Positions 26,049 through 40,561 of a stretch of 64,000 nucleotides of DNA are shown here, piece by piece. Each line of letters starts with the position of its first letter. The stretch's first letter is position 1. The notes beneath the pieces are model-generated. The model worked only from the letters and a program-made list of their open reading frames with translations. It made no database searches and was not told the origin of the DNA. The stretch is from Gavia stellata (lineage: Eukaryota > Chordata > Aves > Gaviiformes > Gaviidae): contig NC_082618.1 of assembly GCF_030936135.1 (NCBI RefSeq), positions 6,731,034-6,795,033 of the forward strand, given 5' to 3'. A program made the translations under genes and the position numbers.

Positions 26049-29000
26049 CTGCGGAGGAGAGGCAAAAAAGTGACCCAAGGGACCGAGGGGACACCGGGGG
26101 AGGCGGCAGCAGCTGAGCCGGGGAGAGGGCTGCCCCAAGCAACGAAACCACACAGGGTTATCACACTGCGACTGACTTTGCACTCGGGCATGAACGATTC
26201 GGTGCTTTCCTATGGTTCAGCACCCCTCCTCTCAGCAGCAGGAGAGGAGGAAGCTCCCGAGCTCATGCAGGGACCACTTGTGTCCTCAGAAACACAAAGG
26301 CTCCCATGGGAGCGTGTCACCGGTAGCTGCTATTGCCAAGGAAACCGCTTGACCTTATTAGCACCATTCATGTATTGATGTTTACGAGGAAGGGAAAAAC
26401 AACTAACCTAACCTCTCCAGTGTAACGCACCGAGGTAAACAACAGATTTAATCTCTTCCCGACCTCTTTGGTACGCAGATGTCGTCCCGCAAACATCGCG
26501 CAGTGATCCCACTCTTCCTTCGCTCCAGGGGCAGTTGAGTTTTTATCTGCCTGGGGGCCATATTCCACCAGCAGATTATATACAGCAAGAGGAGATGAGC
26601 TTTCCAGCTCTATTAAATGTCTTTAGCATTAAATTCTGAAGGACAAACGGAAAACCAGATCCATCACTCACAGTCTTCTGACAGCCTCCAGCCATGCGAA
26701 TCTCACCGCTTCATACAAGCGGGCCCCGTCTTCAAGAAATATTCTCAAACGCTCAACAGTCATAAGCAAAAGAGCTGGCGGCCTTACAACACCAGAGCCT
26801 GCCGGGCTTTGGAGATTCAGCCTTTCCTTTCCATCCCTTGGGGGAATAGAGGTCTTCTAAGATAATGATGTGGCTTTAAAGGCTCGATGGGGATCGCTCC
26901 CCTCCCTTGCAGCACCCCACGACCGGCAACTGCAGGCTTTCAAGGCATGGGTTTGCACACCCCCAGGCAGCACATCATGACTGCTACTTATCACACAAAG
27001 CTAGCCAAAAAATAAGAAATACAACAGGTTTGGGTCCTACTGTGTATTTACACGTGTGTAGTCAAGGACAGCTTGTCCAGGGGGAAGGCAAAGCAAGGAG
27101 CAACCACCATCTCCCCGCACCGATTACAGCCACGTGCTCCACCTTGAGCCCAGTGCAACAGCCTGGGCAACGCCATGCTGAGCTGCAGACCCCACCAACT
27201 TTATCATAAATGCATCATAAATCATAAAGCTAGTGACTGCTTGCAGGCAGGAAGGTTCCCAGCTGGGAGATGGACAGAAGAGACAAGGGGAAATTTTAGT
27301 GCAGGGCTGGCTGCGGGGCTGCCCACTTACTTCACCGCGCTGCAGCCCGCGCTCTGCTTATACCAGAGAAGCTCCTCCAAATCCAACGCAGGTGCAATCC
27401 CTTCCCCACCAGGACCAAGCCCTGGGGAGGGGATCGAGGCCCCTCTCCCCGACGCATACAGCCCCAGGCATCCTTCGCTCTCACGTTCTCACCCATTTTA
27501 CTTACACCCATCGCACCCACCTTTAGGATAAATCATCTTTTTTTTCTTCCTCATCTTTCCCATTCTTTATTCAGAGGAAAAACTGAACACCAGGTACCTG
27601 GGGGGGGTCTGGGCAGGGCAGGCAAACGGGTTTGTCCGCCCTTGCTAAAGGACTGGGGTTTCCCCTGATGCAGCCTCCTCTCTGCCTTAGCAAAACCCAA
27701 CTTCAATTATATTTATTTTCATTCCCTTCCAAGCTGTAAGAAAGAAATATATATTTGTAGGGCTGCAGCGTGCGGAGGATTTCCCGTGGGCTCCCCAGGA
27801 AGGCACAGCACTGCAGGGGAGAACCGAAATAGTGATTAAACAGGAGGGGGTGGTGGGTACAGGCTGGGGTTTTCCTTACATCTGTATTTTGCAGCCTCTG
27901 GGTTGTAAAGAAGCAGGTTCATAGGAAATGGCTGATTATGGGGAATGGGTGAATGAAAAATAATCACAACTGCTGCAAAAGAAGGTGGCTTTTCAATGTG
28001 AAAAACATGTTTTTCAAAGAAGAAGAAGCTGACCTAGTTGAAAACCCAGACAGCAGCAGGTCAGCTGACTTCTCTTGTCATTAAAAGTATTTATTGGAAA
28101 ATCTTGTGGTTGAAGAGCACAAAGAGTGCTTCCACAGAGACCAAGCATTTCTACACTTGTCATGGTAGATGTCTAGTGCGTGCCCTCCTGAGCAGACGCT
28201 GCTGTTCCTGGGTGTGGAGGCAACCAAGCCCTTGAAGGCAGGAGTGCGCCGAGCTGCCCGGAGCGGAGCTACGTCTAAATCTCAATGGAAAGCCCAATAT
28301 CCAAAATTTAGGACTGCTGGGCTGCTGTTTTCCAGAGCAGACAGGTCCAGAGGAGAGCCACCAGCCCTACGTATGCCCCAGGGCGTCGCCTTCCAAAACC
28401 ACAAGTCAGACCACACGCAAAATCGGCCCTTTTCCACCTAAAACGTAACAGCCGAGGCGTGCTTCTGAAAGCTGTGAGCCAGGCCATAACAAAACCTATG
28501 TTATTGCGAGGAAAATAAACTCTTGCAAGAGTGCTTCAGCTGGTTAAATAGAGAAGAAACCAGATGGGAAGATGTTTGCAGGATGCGGTTTTCCCAGGGC
28601 GAAGGCGACTCTGGGAGGGTTGCAATACAGGACACAAGAAGGGAGAAGGGTGAGACCTAGGCAAATCTCGCCCACGATATCTGGGATTAAAAACCCCTCT
28701 GCATAAAAACCCAGGAAGAGGTTAGGCTAAAACTTTGAGCTGCTCCCATGCTATCTGAAGCCTGATATTTTTTACCCTTACTAATAGAAGGAAAAGTCCT
28801 AGCTAGGGGAATCTTTTGCATTATTTATTGGCAGCTTACGCTGGTGTGTTTAACACTGGCTCTGGAGATAGCAAATAGTCTGTTCGAGCCCAGCTGATAG
28901 GGGAAAATGTATATAGCAGCATCTGGAAAAGTAACTATTACCCCTCAAGGGCTACCTGTTTTACATGCAAAACACTGAGCAAGCAGTTAGAAACCAGAGG

Positions 29001-31168
29001 GGCTTTAGATCTTGCTGATCAAGGAACTCCGAACCAAAATTACATTGCAGTTCAGATGCGTGCAATTCTTGTTGGAATCATTTTCCTTGGTGGAATGGTA
29101 AGGCCAATGCCAAAATACCTCAGGGCCCAGGAAGAAGGTGCCAGGTGGCAAGTACTGAGCACTGGGGAGGACCAGCCTCCTGCGAGCAGGGCTGGATGGA
29201 TCTGGCTCCCCTCCCCTTCCAGCCCATCAATTATCTCCTACAAGTCACTGAGCAAATATTCCACTCAGTTGTGAAATTTCCCATTTACTACAATCACAAT
29301 AAAAAAAAAAAAATTGGATATATCCTATTGTTTTGGTGCTTATGACAATGCTACAGCTCTTGGCCAGGATCAGGGCTCTCTTGCAGCAGATGCAGGACAA
29401 CCACGACAGCCCCTGCCTGCCGTCCGCCCTGCCCACAGGCAGCGCAGCACCCTTCCACCACACACTCAAAGCTAACGACCAGCAAAAGTGACTCCCAAAT
29501 GACTTCTTTAAATAAGATGGATTTGAAGACCAGTTTTCCTAAACCTAATGCTGGCTTTGGAAACATCTCGCTGGTTTTGCTACGCGATCCGTGTGCCCCG
29601 CACTAGTAAGAGCGTCGAGGCAAACCCTGCAAGGCTCGCTTAGCAGCTCTTGGCCTCTGAGTATTAAGTTGGCAGATCAGCCTTCAGAGGTCACAGCCAA
29701 ATTGAGTAGATTTCATTGATTGCGCCATTAATTGCCTGCCCAGCAGAAAGCTGCTGCATGATGGACAACCAGTTAATTTACAACAGATTGGTCGTAGGAA
29801 GCTTTATTACGGAGAAAGGCGGTAGCAATTGGCCAGGCAGTAGCAACTACTGCTCTTCTGCCACCTTGTGAGATGGTCAAGCTTACAACCACCCTTACTG
29901 ACCTCCTTTTTCAGACATTGCAATAACCAATGTCTCCAAGCAACGTTGTAAAAGAATGGCAAAAAAGAGCTGTACATCCAAAATACACGATTTCTATTGA
30001 GCTGAGTGCTCGCTGGGAATAATCTGGGTGGTAGCTTATTTCTTTGAGCAACCATAGTCACTAAGCTGGCACGGAAAGAAAGTATTCAATCTACTTTGCT
30101 TGTACATTACCATTAAACAAATGCTAGTGCAGAATTTGTTTACAAGGACGAACTGCAAGGGCTGTGCTAACCGGAAAGGAGGGGAGGAACGCTGGCTCCC
30201 AAGCTGGCACCGCAGGACAGGTATTTAGGAACACAGTGCCAGCTTTTTACACGAAAACTGCCTAAGCCCATGGCTCAATTACTCCTGATCAATGGGGAAT
30301 TGGAGATGCTTTGTTTATAGTCCCTTCTGGCAGTTTTGGGCTTGCATTTTCTATCTTCTCTTCTGTAAATATACAGAGAAGACAGCTGGTTTTACCTCTG
30401 GCTTAGTTTATGGTTCTACTTAAAATTTAAAACCAGTTCTAATAAAGTCAGAAAAGATGCAACCTGTTCACCACCACCTTTAATTATTTGTGCAGATTTC
30501 TAAATTCATTGCCCAGGTTTTCTGCCTCCTAATAGCTTATTGATTCTGTGGCTTCTGGGCCTCTTTCCTTCTTCTTCGCTATTAATTCAATCTGAGGAGA
30601 AAATAAACCTGTGGAGTCTATATAGCATCCTTCAAGAAGGGTTCGCTTAGCTGCATCTGGCGGGTTGGCTGAGCAATCGGTTGCCAGCATGGCTCTTCAG
30701 TAACCCTGTTGCACGCTGCATCCCTCTGTGACTTGTTAGCGGAAGCAAAAATAAGAGTTTGAGGTTTACAAGAGAGAAGCATAGAGCCACTGCTTTGTGC
30801 TGTACCAAGAAGGGGAGAAAAATCAATATATAACTCACTGAAGATTTGGCCCATGCCTTTATCACTGTTTTTTTTCCAGGTGAGGCTGCTCTATTTCTGG
30901 CTCTCCCCATGTCTCGCTGTGTTACCTGTCAGCTGTGTCCTTCCCCAGAGGAAACCAGAGCTCCCCTTGGTTTGTGCAAGCGGCAGTGCTCCGTGATTAG
31001 GAATTCTGCATCGCAAGCAGCAGCCGAAGGTCTCCGCCACAAGTGACAGCCACGCTGAACACAACGTGAAAATCGCAGCTACGTGATTAGACCTCAAAGG
31101 GCTTTACTATAGGCATGCCTGTCCTACAGGTGTAAACTCCTGGAATAGAGATACAGAGACTCGGATGT

Positions 31169-31207
31169 ATATGGAAAACTACAAGAATTTATATGGAAAA
31201 CTACAAG
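31169..31207. repeat. 17-bp direct repeat, two copies
   Basis: The string 'atatggaaaactacaag' occurs at 31169-31185 and again at 31191-31207, separated by five bases. Confidence 0.9.
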
Positions 31208-34200
31208 GTAGAGGAAGGGGCCTTGGCTATAACAAATATGGAAGATCCAGCTGCATCACCATGGGAATGAGCCTCCCCTTTCTTCTTTGCCTCTTGCTAC
31301 TACCTCCAGGGAAGACCTGCAATTCCAGCTTGTTTTATACAGATGAAATATAAGACAGTAAAGAATCGCTCTCTGAGCACCGTGCACATCATGCCCTGGT
31401 ACCTGCTAAGGTGGCCCTTACCAAACTCCCGTTGAATCCTGCGTAAAGAGATGCAGGCAGAAAACGTCAGAGGCGGACAGAGTCTCAAATACACAAAATA
31501 AAAGGCACCTGCTTCAAACTGCGTGCCTTCACACATCACTTTCCCACAGGAAGAAAACATCACCATTACTTTTTTGTTTTATCGCCTTCACTGTACACAC
31601 CTGCTTGTTAAACTATGAATTTAAAGGCTAAGTATTTGTCCAACCGCTCTGGGGGAAGCTGCGCTTTCTCGCGCGCTCAGAGCTCCCCTCCACCACGTGC
31701 ACTGGGAACAGCACAGAGCTGCAGGCTAAAATGCAAAACTTCGCCTTTCTTTGCGCCCCTCACCTGCCGTCATTTGCCACGAAAACCTGCCAACGGGGTT
31801 CAGGCTCTTTGCAAGAGATGGAAAGCAAAAGATAATCAGGCAAATTATGAGGGGGAGATTTTCAAAAGAACAAAGCACCTACTTCTCCCTTCCAAGCAGC
31901 TGAAGAAGAGAGGCTTTGCAAGCGTGCTTAAAGCCAACTGGGTGATACGCATTTTCCCAACAACTGGCAAAAGTCACTGTAAAAATCGCTCCGTTGTTCA
32001 GCCAGGAAAAAACACACAAAGCAGCAGAACGGCTTAAAGCATTGCAACGCTCGGGAGATACGAGCTGTGTTTCACTACTGCTCATTTCTAGAGCGTAGGT
32101 CCAAAGCTCAGCTCCCATCAGCGGTACGTCAGGCCCGTTTGGTAAATTGGCGGCACGGGAAGATGTTTGCAATGCGCTAAATGAACCAAACCCCCGGCGT
32201 CGCTGGGAGAAAACCCAGCATCCCGTCTCAGAGGTAGTTAAATTCAGTCTTCCGCACAGCGCTCGCTGCTGAAACCGTCCTCGTTCTAGCTCATTAATCT
32301 GAGTGGATATTGCTTCTTTAAGCGATTATACTAATTAGGAAGTGGTAGAAGGCAAGAGCTATCTTCCCCACACCTACACAACACGCAGTACACACACAAC
32401 GGAACTGCAGCTTTAATTTAGGTGGTGCTTCTATAAACTACATCTTGCAGAGTGATCTTCACAGCTCAGGTTTGCGTGTCAGAAAAATAACCCACTCGAC
32501 GGGCAAAGTCTGCTCCAATTCCACGCGTGCTGAGCAAGCCTCACATAGAAGTTAGTCGCACACAAATTCACGTGAAAGGGGTTAAACCAGCATTCTCTGA
32601 TGATAACTGCCAAGCAAGAGTCAAGCAATTGGTCATACCTGATAGGAAATCGGCTGCGGACCAAGGCATTTCTGAAGCAATGCCATGTACTCACGAGAAA
32701 ACACGACCTGTGCTGTACAACTCTCACGTATTTAAGTGTCTAGAGGTCTCTGTTATCTTGTCCTTATTTTAATCTGAGTGTTCCTCCAAATCACCCGTTT
32801 CTTTTCCCTTTCCCTCCTACCCCACCAGAACTTCTTCCAAAGTAACAGACGCTGAGAGCCTCCCCTCAAAATCCCCCCCGTGCACCAGGATCAGTACTTC
32901 CCATGACCACCAATTATTTTCTTCTCCCTCCTTAATTTCTAGGAAAATGGGAAGGGTGTGATCAGACACCAGCTTCTCCGGGAAATCATAATTTTTCCTA
33001 CCTGCTTTGATTTCCTCTTCTAATGGATGTAGGTACCACCTCTTCTTCCTCTTGCAACTGTGAGACCTTCTGCCTGCTAGTCTACAACTTCAGAGGCTTC
33101 TTGCTTAATCATCGATCAGAAATGCAGCTTTCCCTCCCCATCTATCTACCTCCCAAACCACCCAGCCCTGCCCAGAAGTTTGCTGTTTCATCCTTGGAGT
33201 TTGCCACCGTGCAAGCAGCAGGAGAAATTAGATAAGCGTAGTATTATTTTTATAAAGTACTGGAGTCTGCTAAGAGAAGAAAGAAAATTTTTAAAAAAGC
33301 ACACAACAAAAAAAGCCCCAACAACTCTCACCCTGTGCCTGAGCTGTCGGGGGGAGCATTATATGCAGTTGGGTGTTTAACGTTAAATGGAGATAAACAG
33401 CCTCAGCTGTTTACCCCAACGAGCACCAGCTATTTAATCAACAAGGGTCAGCAAATGTCCTGACCTTGCTCAAGCCAAGCCCTGCATCAGTCTGCGAGCA
33501 GCCTTGAGGCTTTTAATGAGATTATTCAAGCTCTAACGTTGTTCAACACAGATTGGGCCACCCCTTCTCGCAATGACCTTGCTTTTCTACAGGTGATCAG
33601 GTTTTCAGGGGCTGGGGAGGGTGGGAAATTGCCAGGCTGACTGGATGCAATTTTAATGCCTCAGGTCAGGAATAAGACCTGACATGAAGGATGAATCTAT
33701 GGGCTTTGGTGAAAAAGTCTCTGCTGCATCTGACACTATAAATCTGATTTTGTAGTTACAAATACCCTCTCTGAAGTGACAAAAATCTGCACCCACAGTG
33801 AGTGGGCTCCTGAACGCGCTCTCCAGAGGTGCCGAGGCGGGAAAATGTTTCCCCCAAGTACAGTATAACTTTACTACCACTTTCTACTTTCTTTTTATCT
33901 GTTTCCTCTAACTTCAGCAATCTCACATTTCCTCCCTGTACTTTGCATGATTTTTGCAGCAAGCCCAAGCATCGTAACCTGCTGCTCGCTCGACGAGTGG
34001 AGTTTCCCTGGAAGCAGAGCAGCCTTCTCCACCTCCCTCTGTACCAGAAACTCTCCAGAGACACAAGCTAACAGGTTTTCACACAACCGCTAAGAGAAAC
34101 CGACCCCAAAAATGGGCTGAATTTTACCAAGAGCCACCCAGAGCAGGGGCAACCGTCAGACCAGGGCTGTCCCTTCATCTGCGTGAGCGGCTCCGGGTAT

Positions 34201-37200
34201 CCCATCAGTTCTTCGCACAGTTTTGGTGTCATTGCTGTTACCTCGGTCCTGCTCTCCTCCCCGAAACCCTTCGGTTTCCTCGGCTTTAGCCTCTGAGCTG
34301 CTGATACGCTGCCAAGTGACACAGCGTTGCTGTCATCTCCAAAGACCTTTTTGAAGCTTAAAAGCAGTAGCTTTGAAATGCTTTCTCCTTGATGTGGTCT
34401 CCGTTTTGGACTACCAAACAGCCTGGCACTGACACAAAAGCTTTATATTGCCTCCTGCAAACACAGAGCATCTTCCTCCCGCAGTACCGAAGCGTACAGG
34501 CTGGTTTAGGGAGATGGCTGGATGCATATTAAATCAAATTCAAAGTGCACGTACCTTCGTAGAGCGTCTTCCCATTACCTTCTGAAATCACCGTGCGTTT
34601 CAAAGCTCCCAGTTCGCACCTCGCTTTGAAACAATTCTCATCATCTTCCCAGCAGGTATCCTACAGATTTCACATCCCGAGGAGCACTCAGCACAAAGAT
34701 TTTATTATTTACTGCTGCAGTTGAAGGTAATAAATACCTGATTTGACACAGTTAAGTAAAATTGCTTTATCCAACAACTGACCAAATTGGCCTTCCCTTT
34801 ACTCACCGCAGCGAGGCTCTGATCTCCTTTCTTCAGCTGTAACACGGAGGTAATTCGGCTTCACAGGAGCGCTGGCAGACCATTTCAAGATCATCTGATG
34901 GAGGCACAAGAGATGTAAAGCATCGTATCAGGCATTTCATTTGCTGTCATGGGCCTTGTTAAATGACTGGCCGTGTTCATAGATCACCTGAACACCAGTT
35001 TTGTATTTGCTGTCAGGTAAGGGCCACAATAACCAAGTTACTATAGTAAGTATTCTGTACCACTGACACCTTGACCCAGGTATTTATTCATAAAGTTTAA
35101 GCTGTTCAGGAAAATTTATTGTCTGGGTGATAAGCTCAGACTTTGCCTCTTCGCTAGGAAATTTGTCTCTGAATGTGCTATCAAACCTCAAACCTATTCC
35201 ACCATTCAGTTAATGGCACCCAATACAAACGAATCATCACATGCAGTTAGCGTGCATACAGAATACGAGAAAAACAAAGACAACCAAACCTGAAGAAATG
35301 ATCCTCCTACAGGACCTGGAAAAGCACAAGCAAGGAATTCATTCAAAAATCTAGAAAATAAATTAAAATTATTAAAAAAACCAAGGACAGCCCACCAGAA
35401 AGCCATAGGCAGCTTTAGAAATACAGATCATTATTTCTTTTGTTTAGAGAGTTCATGTTGCAGCTGTGCCATGCAATTATTTTACCACAAACCATCACAA
35501 ATAAAAACCCTGTTACAAAAAAAAAGTATCTAAGTACTGACTTACAAAAACTAACAGGAGTCTGACAACAAAAAAAAGCACATACAGGAAAAGTCTTAAT
35601 TATCGGAGATGAAACTTTTAACATTTCAAGTTGATTAAAACAGCAGGGATTTCAAATTCAGTCTCCGTCGTAGAAATGATTTTCTCATTTCTATTTTCTT
35701 CGGGTTTTACAGCAGGTGCTGGGCTGTGAGGTGTTTATTGACTTCAGCCCAGCTGAAGCTCAACACCCGCCCAAGGAGACGCAGCGGGGCTCTGCTGCGG
35801 GAGCCACCGGCTTTAGCAAGCAGCCGGGCTTGCAAGTCCTGAGGCTGTACGCACCTGAGTGAAAGGTAATGAACAGCAAGTAATTCTTCACATAGTATTT
35901 TTATTTTTACAAAAGAAATTTTAACTCCTTTGGCTCCTCATCAAACTGTTTATTCACGCACTCGTGTCACTGCTGTCTGCTTAGACCAGAAACGCTGTGG
36001 GGCCGGGACCATTCCTGCAGCGGGTTTGCATAGCGGCAAAGAAAAGGGAGGCTCAGCCTTTGCTGGTCCTGCACTAAGAAACATTATTAACAGCCAATTA
36101 AAGAGTGATATTTTCACTGTGCGGGGGATTCTCCGCACCTTAATGAAAGTTGCAAATCTTATTAGACAACCGGGAAGGAACCAGCAGTAAAATCGTGTTT
36201 CCCAAAACAAGGCTCTTCCAAGGCTGCGAGGTCTCTTTCTCTACAATAAATGCTCTGAACTCGATCACTGCACCATCTTGTGGGCTCGAGTGTCGGGAGG
36301 TGAAACAGGGCAAGTGCTGCTCTCCCCATTCCTGGGTTAGAGCACAGGAGCGCAAAACTCTTACTGTTTTTTGAATATGTCCTTCCTGCGTGCTCTAAAT
36401 CAAATTCCACCTGTTAAATTCCTACCAATTTTGAGCAGTGTTAGGATTGGTTCCTAACATTTGGGCTAAAATTGATTTTAAGCATAAAATTGAGACAGTA
36501 AATTACACGAACTGACAAGATAAGGTGCGTGTTTGTCCTATCAGACCACTAAATGATGTGTCGACCTTGTCCTTCTGTACAGGAACACGTGACGTGCGAT
36601 AAAGCTTTGGCAGCACGAAGTCAATCAGACGCTACGAACACTGCTGAGCCCGAGCCCTGGGCGAGCGTGACAACAGCCAAACACCCCCCCGGCTATTTTA
36701 AGCCTTCGCTTTTTGCTCAGAGCAACTCAAGAGCCGCTGCCTGTAGCATCTCAGAAATTGTAACGGACAAAGTATTTGCTAATGGGGCAGTTGGAAGAAA
36801 ATAAACCCATAAGTTTTCCTTGCAAGACACTAGTATCATCTTAGTTGTTCCTTGCTAGAAAGCAGCAACTCCTTTGACAGTGCCTTGCTTCTCTTCCACT
36901 AATTTGAAACGAGGGAGAGAAGAGTTGAAAAATTAACTGCTGTTCCATCCGCCTTCAAGAGAAAAGGAGTGAAGTTTCAAAATTTAGGACCTATTTAATT
37001 CTGAAAAGGTAAGATAGGCAGTAGACCCCTTCCTCCCTTCTCATTAAGCGGATATAGCCAGCGAGAACTGACTCAGCTGAAACAGCAGCTAACAAGCCAA
37101 GAAAGAACACATCTTTAGGTTTTAGTTAATTGCTGGGATATATTAATTATAGTAATTTATTATTTGCTTGAGTGATTATTTTAATGCTGATGCAGACATG

Positions 37201-39133
37201 ATTGCTTTATAATACTAACCAAGAAATAATGATAACCAGCATTTATATGAAACGTGAAGCTTGTGATTTACGGAAACAGAGTACTCGCACGGCAGCCGTT
37301 TCCCCGCGTTAATTCTCCCCCCCGACGACAGGAGCCACACCATACTTGCTTTCCCGTCCTTCATCATTGGCAAGAGAGGATGAAACCAATGCACCTTCCC
37401 TGGCACATGCGAGGAAACCATTTGCACAACATCCATTCTAATTCGTTCTACCTCAAACGTGACACACGATGAGCTGCCCGCAGTTCAAGCCCCTTACCGT
37501 AGTCACGCGATGAATCCCCTGAAGAGAGATTACAGATTAGTCCCATCCCATCTTGCTTAGTGCCCCAGAGCCTGAGGATTTGAGCCTCGTTACTACTAAA
37601 TGCATATTCTCATCACAGAAGTGATTTTTGCAGTTGGCATCCTCCACACCATCTCAGGACAGAAGGAAAGACACAAACGGGAGGACTACTACCCAGAGCA
37701 GGCACTCTCCATCAGGTCAGCAGTCACAGCATGTATTTTGTGGCAAATACATAATCACTGTGTTCTCTCTCACAAATTAATTACTACCTGACATTGCCAT
37801 CTCTCTTATTGCTAAAAGCTGGCACTCAGCCATTCTTAGCTTCACTGCATTGTTTTTCTTTCTGCTTTAATCCTTTCACCTATTTCAGATTTATCCGCGG
37901 TTGTTGGCTGTTGTTAAGTGCCAGGGACTCCTGCCAACTGTTCTCTTAAACCTTTAGAAAAATCCAAAATAACTGCATTTTTAAATCAGGATTTTGTTCT
38001 GTTGCTTATTCCCCAACAGTGGAAAGTTGATGTGCTCCAAATGTAATCAAAACAGAATGATTTTATTTCCCCGCCCCCCAAGCACCGTAAGATAAATAGT
38101 AAATTTATATATGCTCCCATGTAAGATCACAGTAATACGTTTAGGGCACCTATTTTGTTCAAAAGGCACCATATTTTAATAGGAGTAACACTTGCCCATT
38201 CACTCATCTTAGCAAAAACCAGCCTGTTAAGAGGATCCCTGCTGAGGAACTTTGTTTTTGATGAAAACAATAAACAAGTAATACTAAAATGAAACTCATG
38301 AATAGTTAATTATAATGGGTATCACCAACTTGTAACCTCAATAAACCCAGATAAACTGTTTCCTGTTTACGTAAGTATTCCCAGATCAACTCTTCTCTAT
38401 TTTAATAAGGTAATTCTAATACATACCAGAAAGAACAATTACAAAAACAAGTCGCAGCAAACCTATCTTGAGCAAATTAAACAGCACATTAAAAACAGTC
38501 AATCAAAAATTCGCTGAGTTGTTTCCATTTACTGAGGGCATGTGGCTATGCTTACCTCCATCACCATTAATGGCATACAGATTCTCATTTAAAAAAGGTG
38601 GATTCCTTGTGCTCTTTCCGAAACCTTTAAAACCATTTTTATTTCCAATGCATATCATATCAGCTAAGAAATGTCTTCTGTCAACACGTTCTAATACACA
38701 AGCTCTTAAAATCAGGCAAAAATCATTTTGCTTCATTAAACACTTGGAACAGAATGTAATTCTACTTTCAAATCTTGATTAAAATAAACATTGGAGTAAC
38801 CTGATCTTCAGTCCTCAAATACATTCAGATAAAAAGAAATTAGTTCCAAACAAGTTTTGCATGCTCCATTACCCAGGTTGAAAGTTTACATTAAACCCTG
38901 CATGTATCACAGTAATGTTCCTAGGAACAATCCGGATTAATTCACCTGCACATTATAGTATCAGGCACTCTATTGCTTTTTGACATTTCTCTGAAAAATG
39001 TTAAACCTGTTCTTCCGTGATTCAAGTACATAACTCCGACTTTTCAATGAGAGAAACCTCTGTGAAATCACACATTTCATACAATTTACGCCCCAAGCAC
39101 AGACACACGGACTAGTTCCACTAGTTTCATAGC

Positions 39134-39168
39134 CATTGGACAGCGTGGCTCACCGGCGCTGTCCGATG
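39134..39168. repeat. Inverted repeat, 12-bp arms
   Basis: Arms 39134-39145 (CATTGGACAGCG) and 39157-39168 (CGCTGTCCGATG) pair except for one G-T position, around an 11-base loop. It sits in a locally GC-rich patch within AT-rich sequence. Confidence 0.8.
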
Positions 39169-39795
39169 GGGACAGAGGGACAGGGACACTGCCCCGTGAT
39201 GCCAGACGGGCAGCGACACGCCACAGCATCTTTTCTTTTGGGTAATCAGTCAGGAGGTGAAAAAGAGTCAAGAAAACAGATTCAGGTCTTTACCTAAACC
39301 ACACAGGGAAGTGCAGTCACAGCAGGGGCAGTCCAAGTCTTGCCTGTGACCCAGGACTGGAGCAACATTTACGCTCCACTGTCACCCTTTTCCCTTGTCC
39401 CCCCATCATGAAAATAAGCAAGCTTGCACGGTGACAGGGACTTTATACACTAGGAATCCCTGGGTAAAGCTCTATCCTGCTTTTCATTGTATGGCAACCG
39501 AGAACTGTTGACCCGAATTACTACAGTAAAAATACTACTAAGCACAAACAATTGGTTTTGACTGTTTTGTTGGCTGTTGCCTAGCCATACCCCCTCCGGC
39601 AAAATTTCCAAGTGGATGAAAGTTTCATCATTTTCAGCAGCAATACCAAGGTATCTTCTACTTGGAGCTGTACAGTTAACATTACCTTGGTTCTCGTTGG
39701 CACAGAATGAGCATGCGCTCACAAGGAATTAGTTTATTAATGATGTTTACCTATTTCAAAAAAAACAGACTAAAGAAGACTGTACTAAAATCTCT

Positions 39796-39814
39796 CACTT
39801 GGTGACACCAAGTG
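39796..39814. repeat. 19-bp palindrome
   Basis: CACTTGGTG and CACCAAGTG flank a single central A, giving perfect 9-bp half sites. It could be a dimeric protein-binding site, but no factor is assigned. Confidence 0.8.
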
Positions 39815-40519
39815 GGCAAAATGATCAGCAACACCTGCATTAAACCTGTCTCGGTGAACATGCTCAGTTGATCTAGGTTTGATGACACTCTTACATTCCA
39901 CGCCCCCTATAAATATGAAGAGCATTGAAGCATTACAGCCTGCCAGTTATACTGACATAATGAACCTAATTGGAAAGTTTCAGCCTCAGATGCCGTTTTT
40001 CTCATTTAAGCACCTCAAGTCCCCAAGATTCCCCCCAAATCCTTGGACTTCTGTTTATCAACCTCCCTGTAGACCAATCTTAGAACGAGTCATTATCACA
40101 AAAGCAGCCTTTTTTCCTCTTACTAGCAAGATTCAAGAATGCTGACAAGTTGCAGAGTACGAGTCTCTTTTCCCTTTTTCCACATCTAGCAGTTACTTTT
40201 AGATTTGCACATTTGGACCATTATTTAGAAGAGATGCAGAACCTTAGCTAGAATGCTATTGCTGCAGGAACAGATTCTGCTGCCTCTGTAGCAGACTTTA
40301 AGAAAGGCTGAGGCCAAAATAATGATGAAATAGCAAGCCTAAAACAAGCTACAGAAATAGTTGCATTTGCTCTTCTTGCTGTTAGGGGTATTTAAGGCCT
40401 AATCTCTCCAGTAATTACAGCAGCAGCAATAGTATCACACTGTTTCAAGCAAGTAAATTTCCAAATACCAGACAGAATGCTTACACAACCAAAACCCATT
40501 TACATTATCCGCAGTAATT

Positions 40520-40561
40520 ATACTGCAGTGTGTATACATCATACTGCAGTGTGTATACATC
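40520..40561. repeat. Perfect 21-bp tandem duplication
   Basis: The unit beginning ATACTGCAGTG and ending TATACATC is repeated exactly, at 40520-40540 and 40541-40561. It lies just beyond the inferred 3' end of the SNHG29 homologue. Confidence 0.9.

Noticed and set aside
28840-28900. GTTCGAGCCC resembling a tRNA T-loop
   Set aside because: No A box, anticodon arm or acceptor stem can be folded around it.
32586-32641. CTGATGA followed by CTGA on the plus strand
   Set aside because: C box mismatch at the first position, no convincing closing stem, and no host intron.
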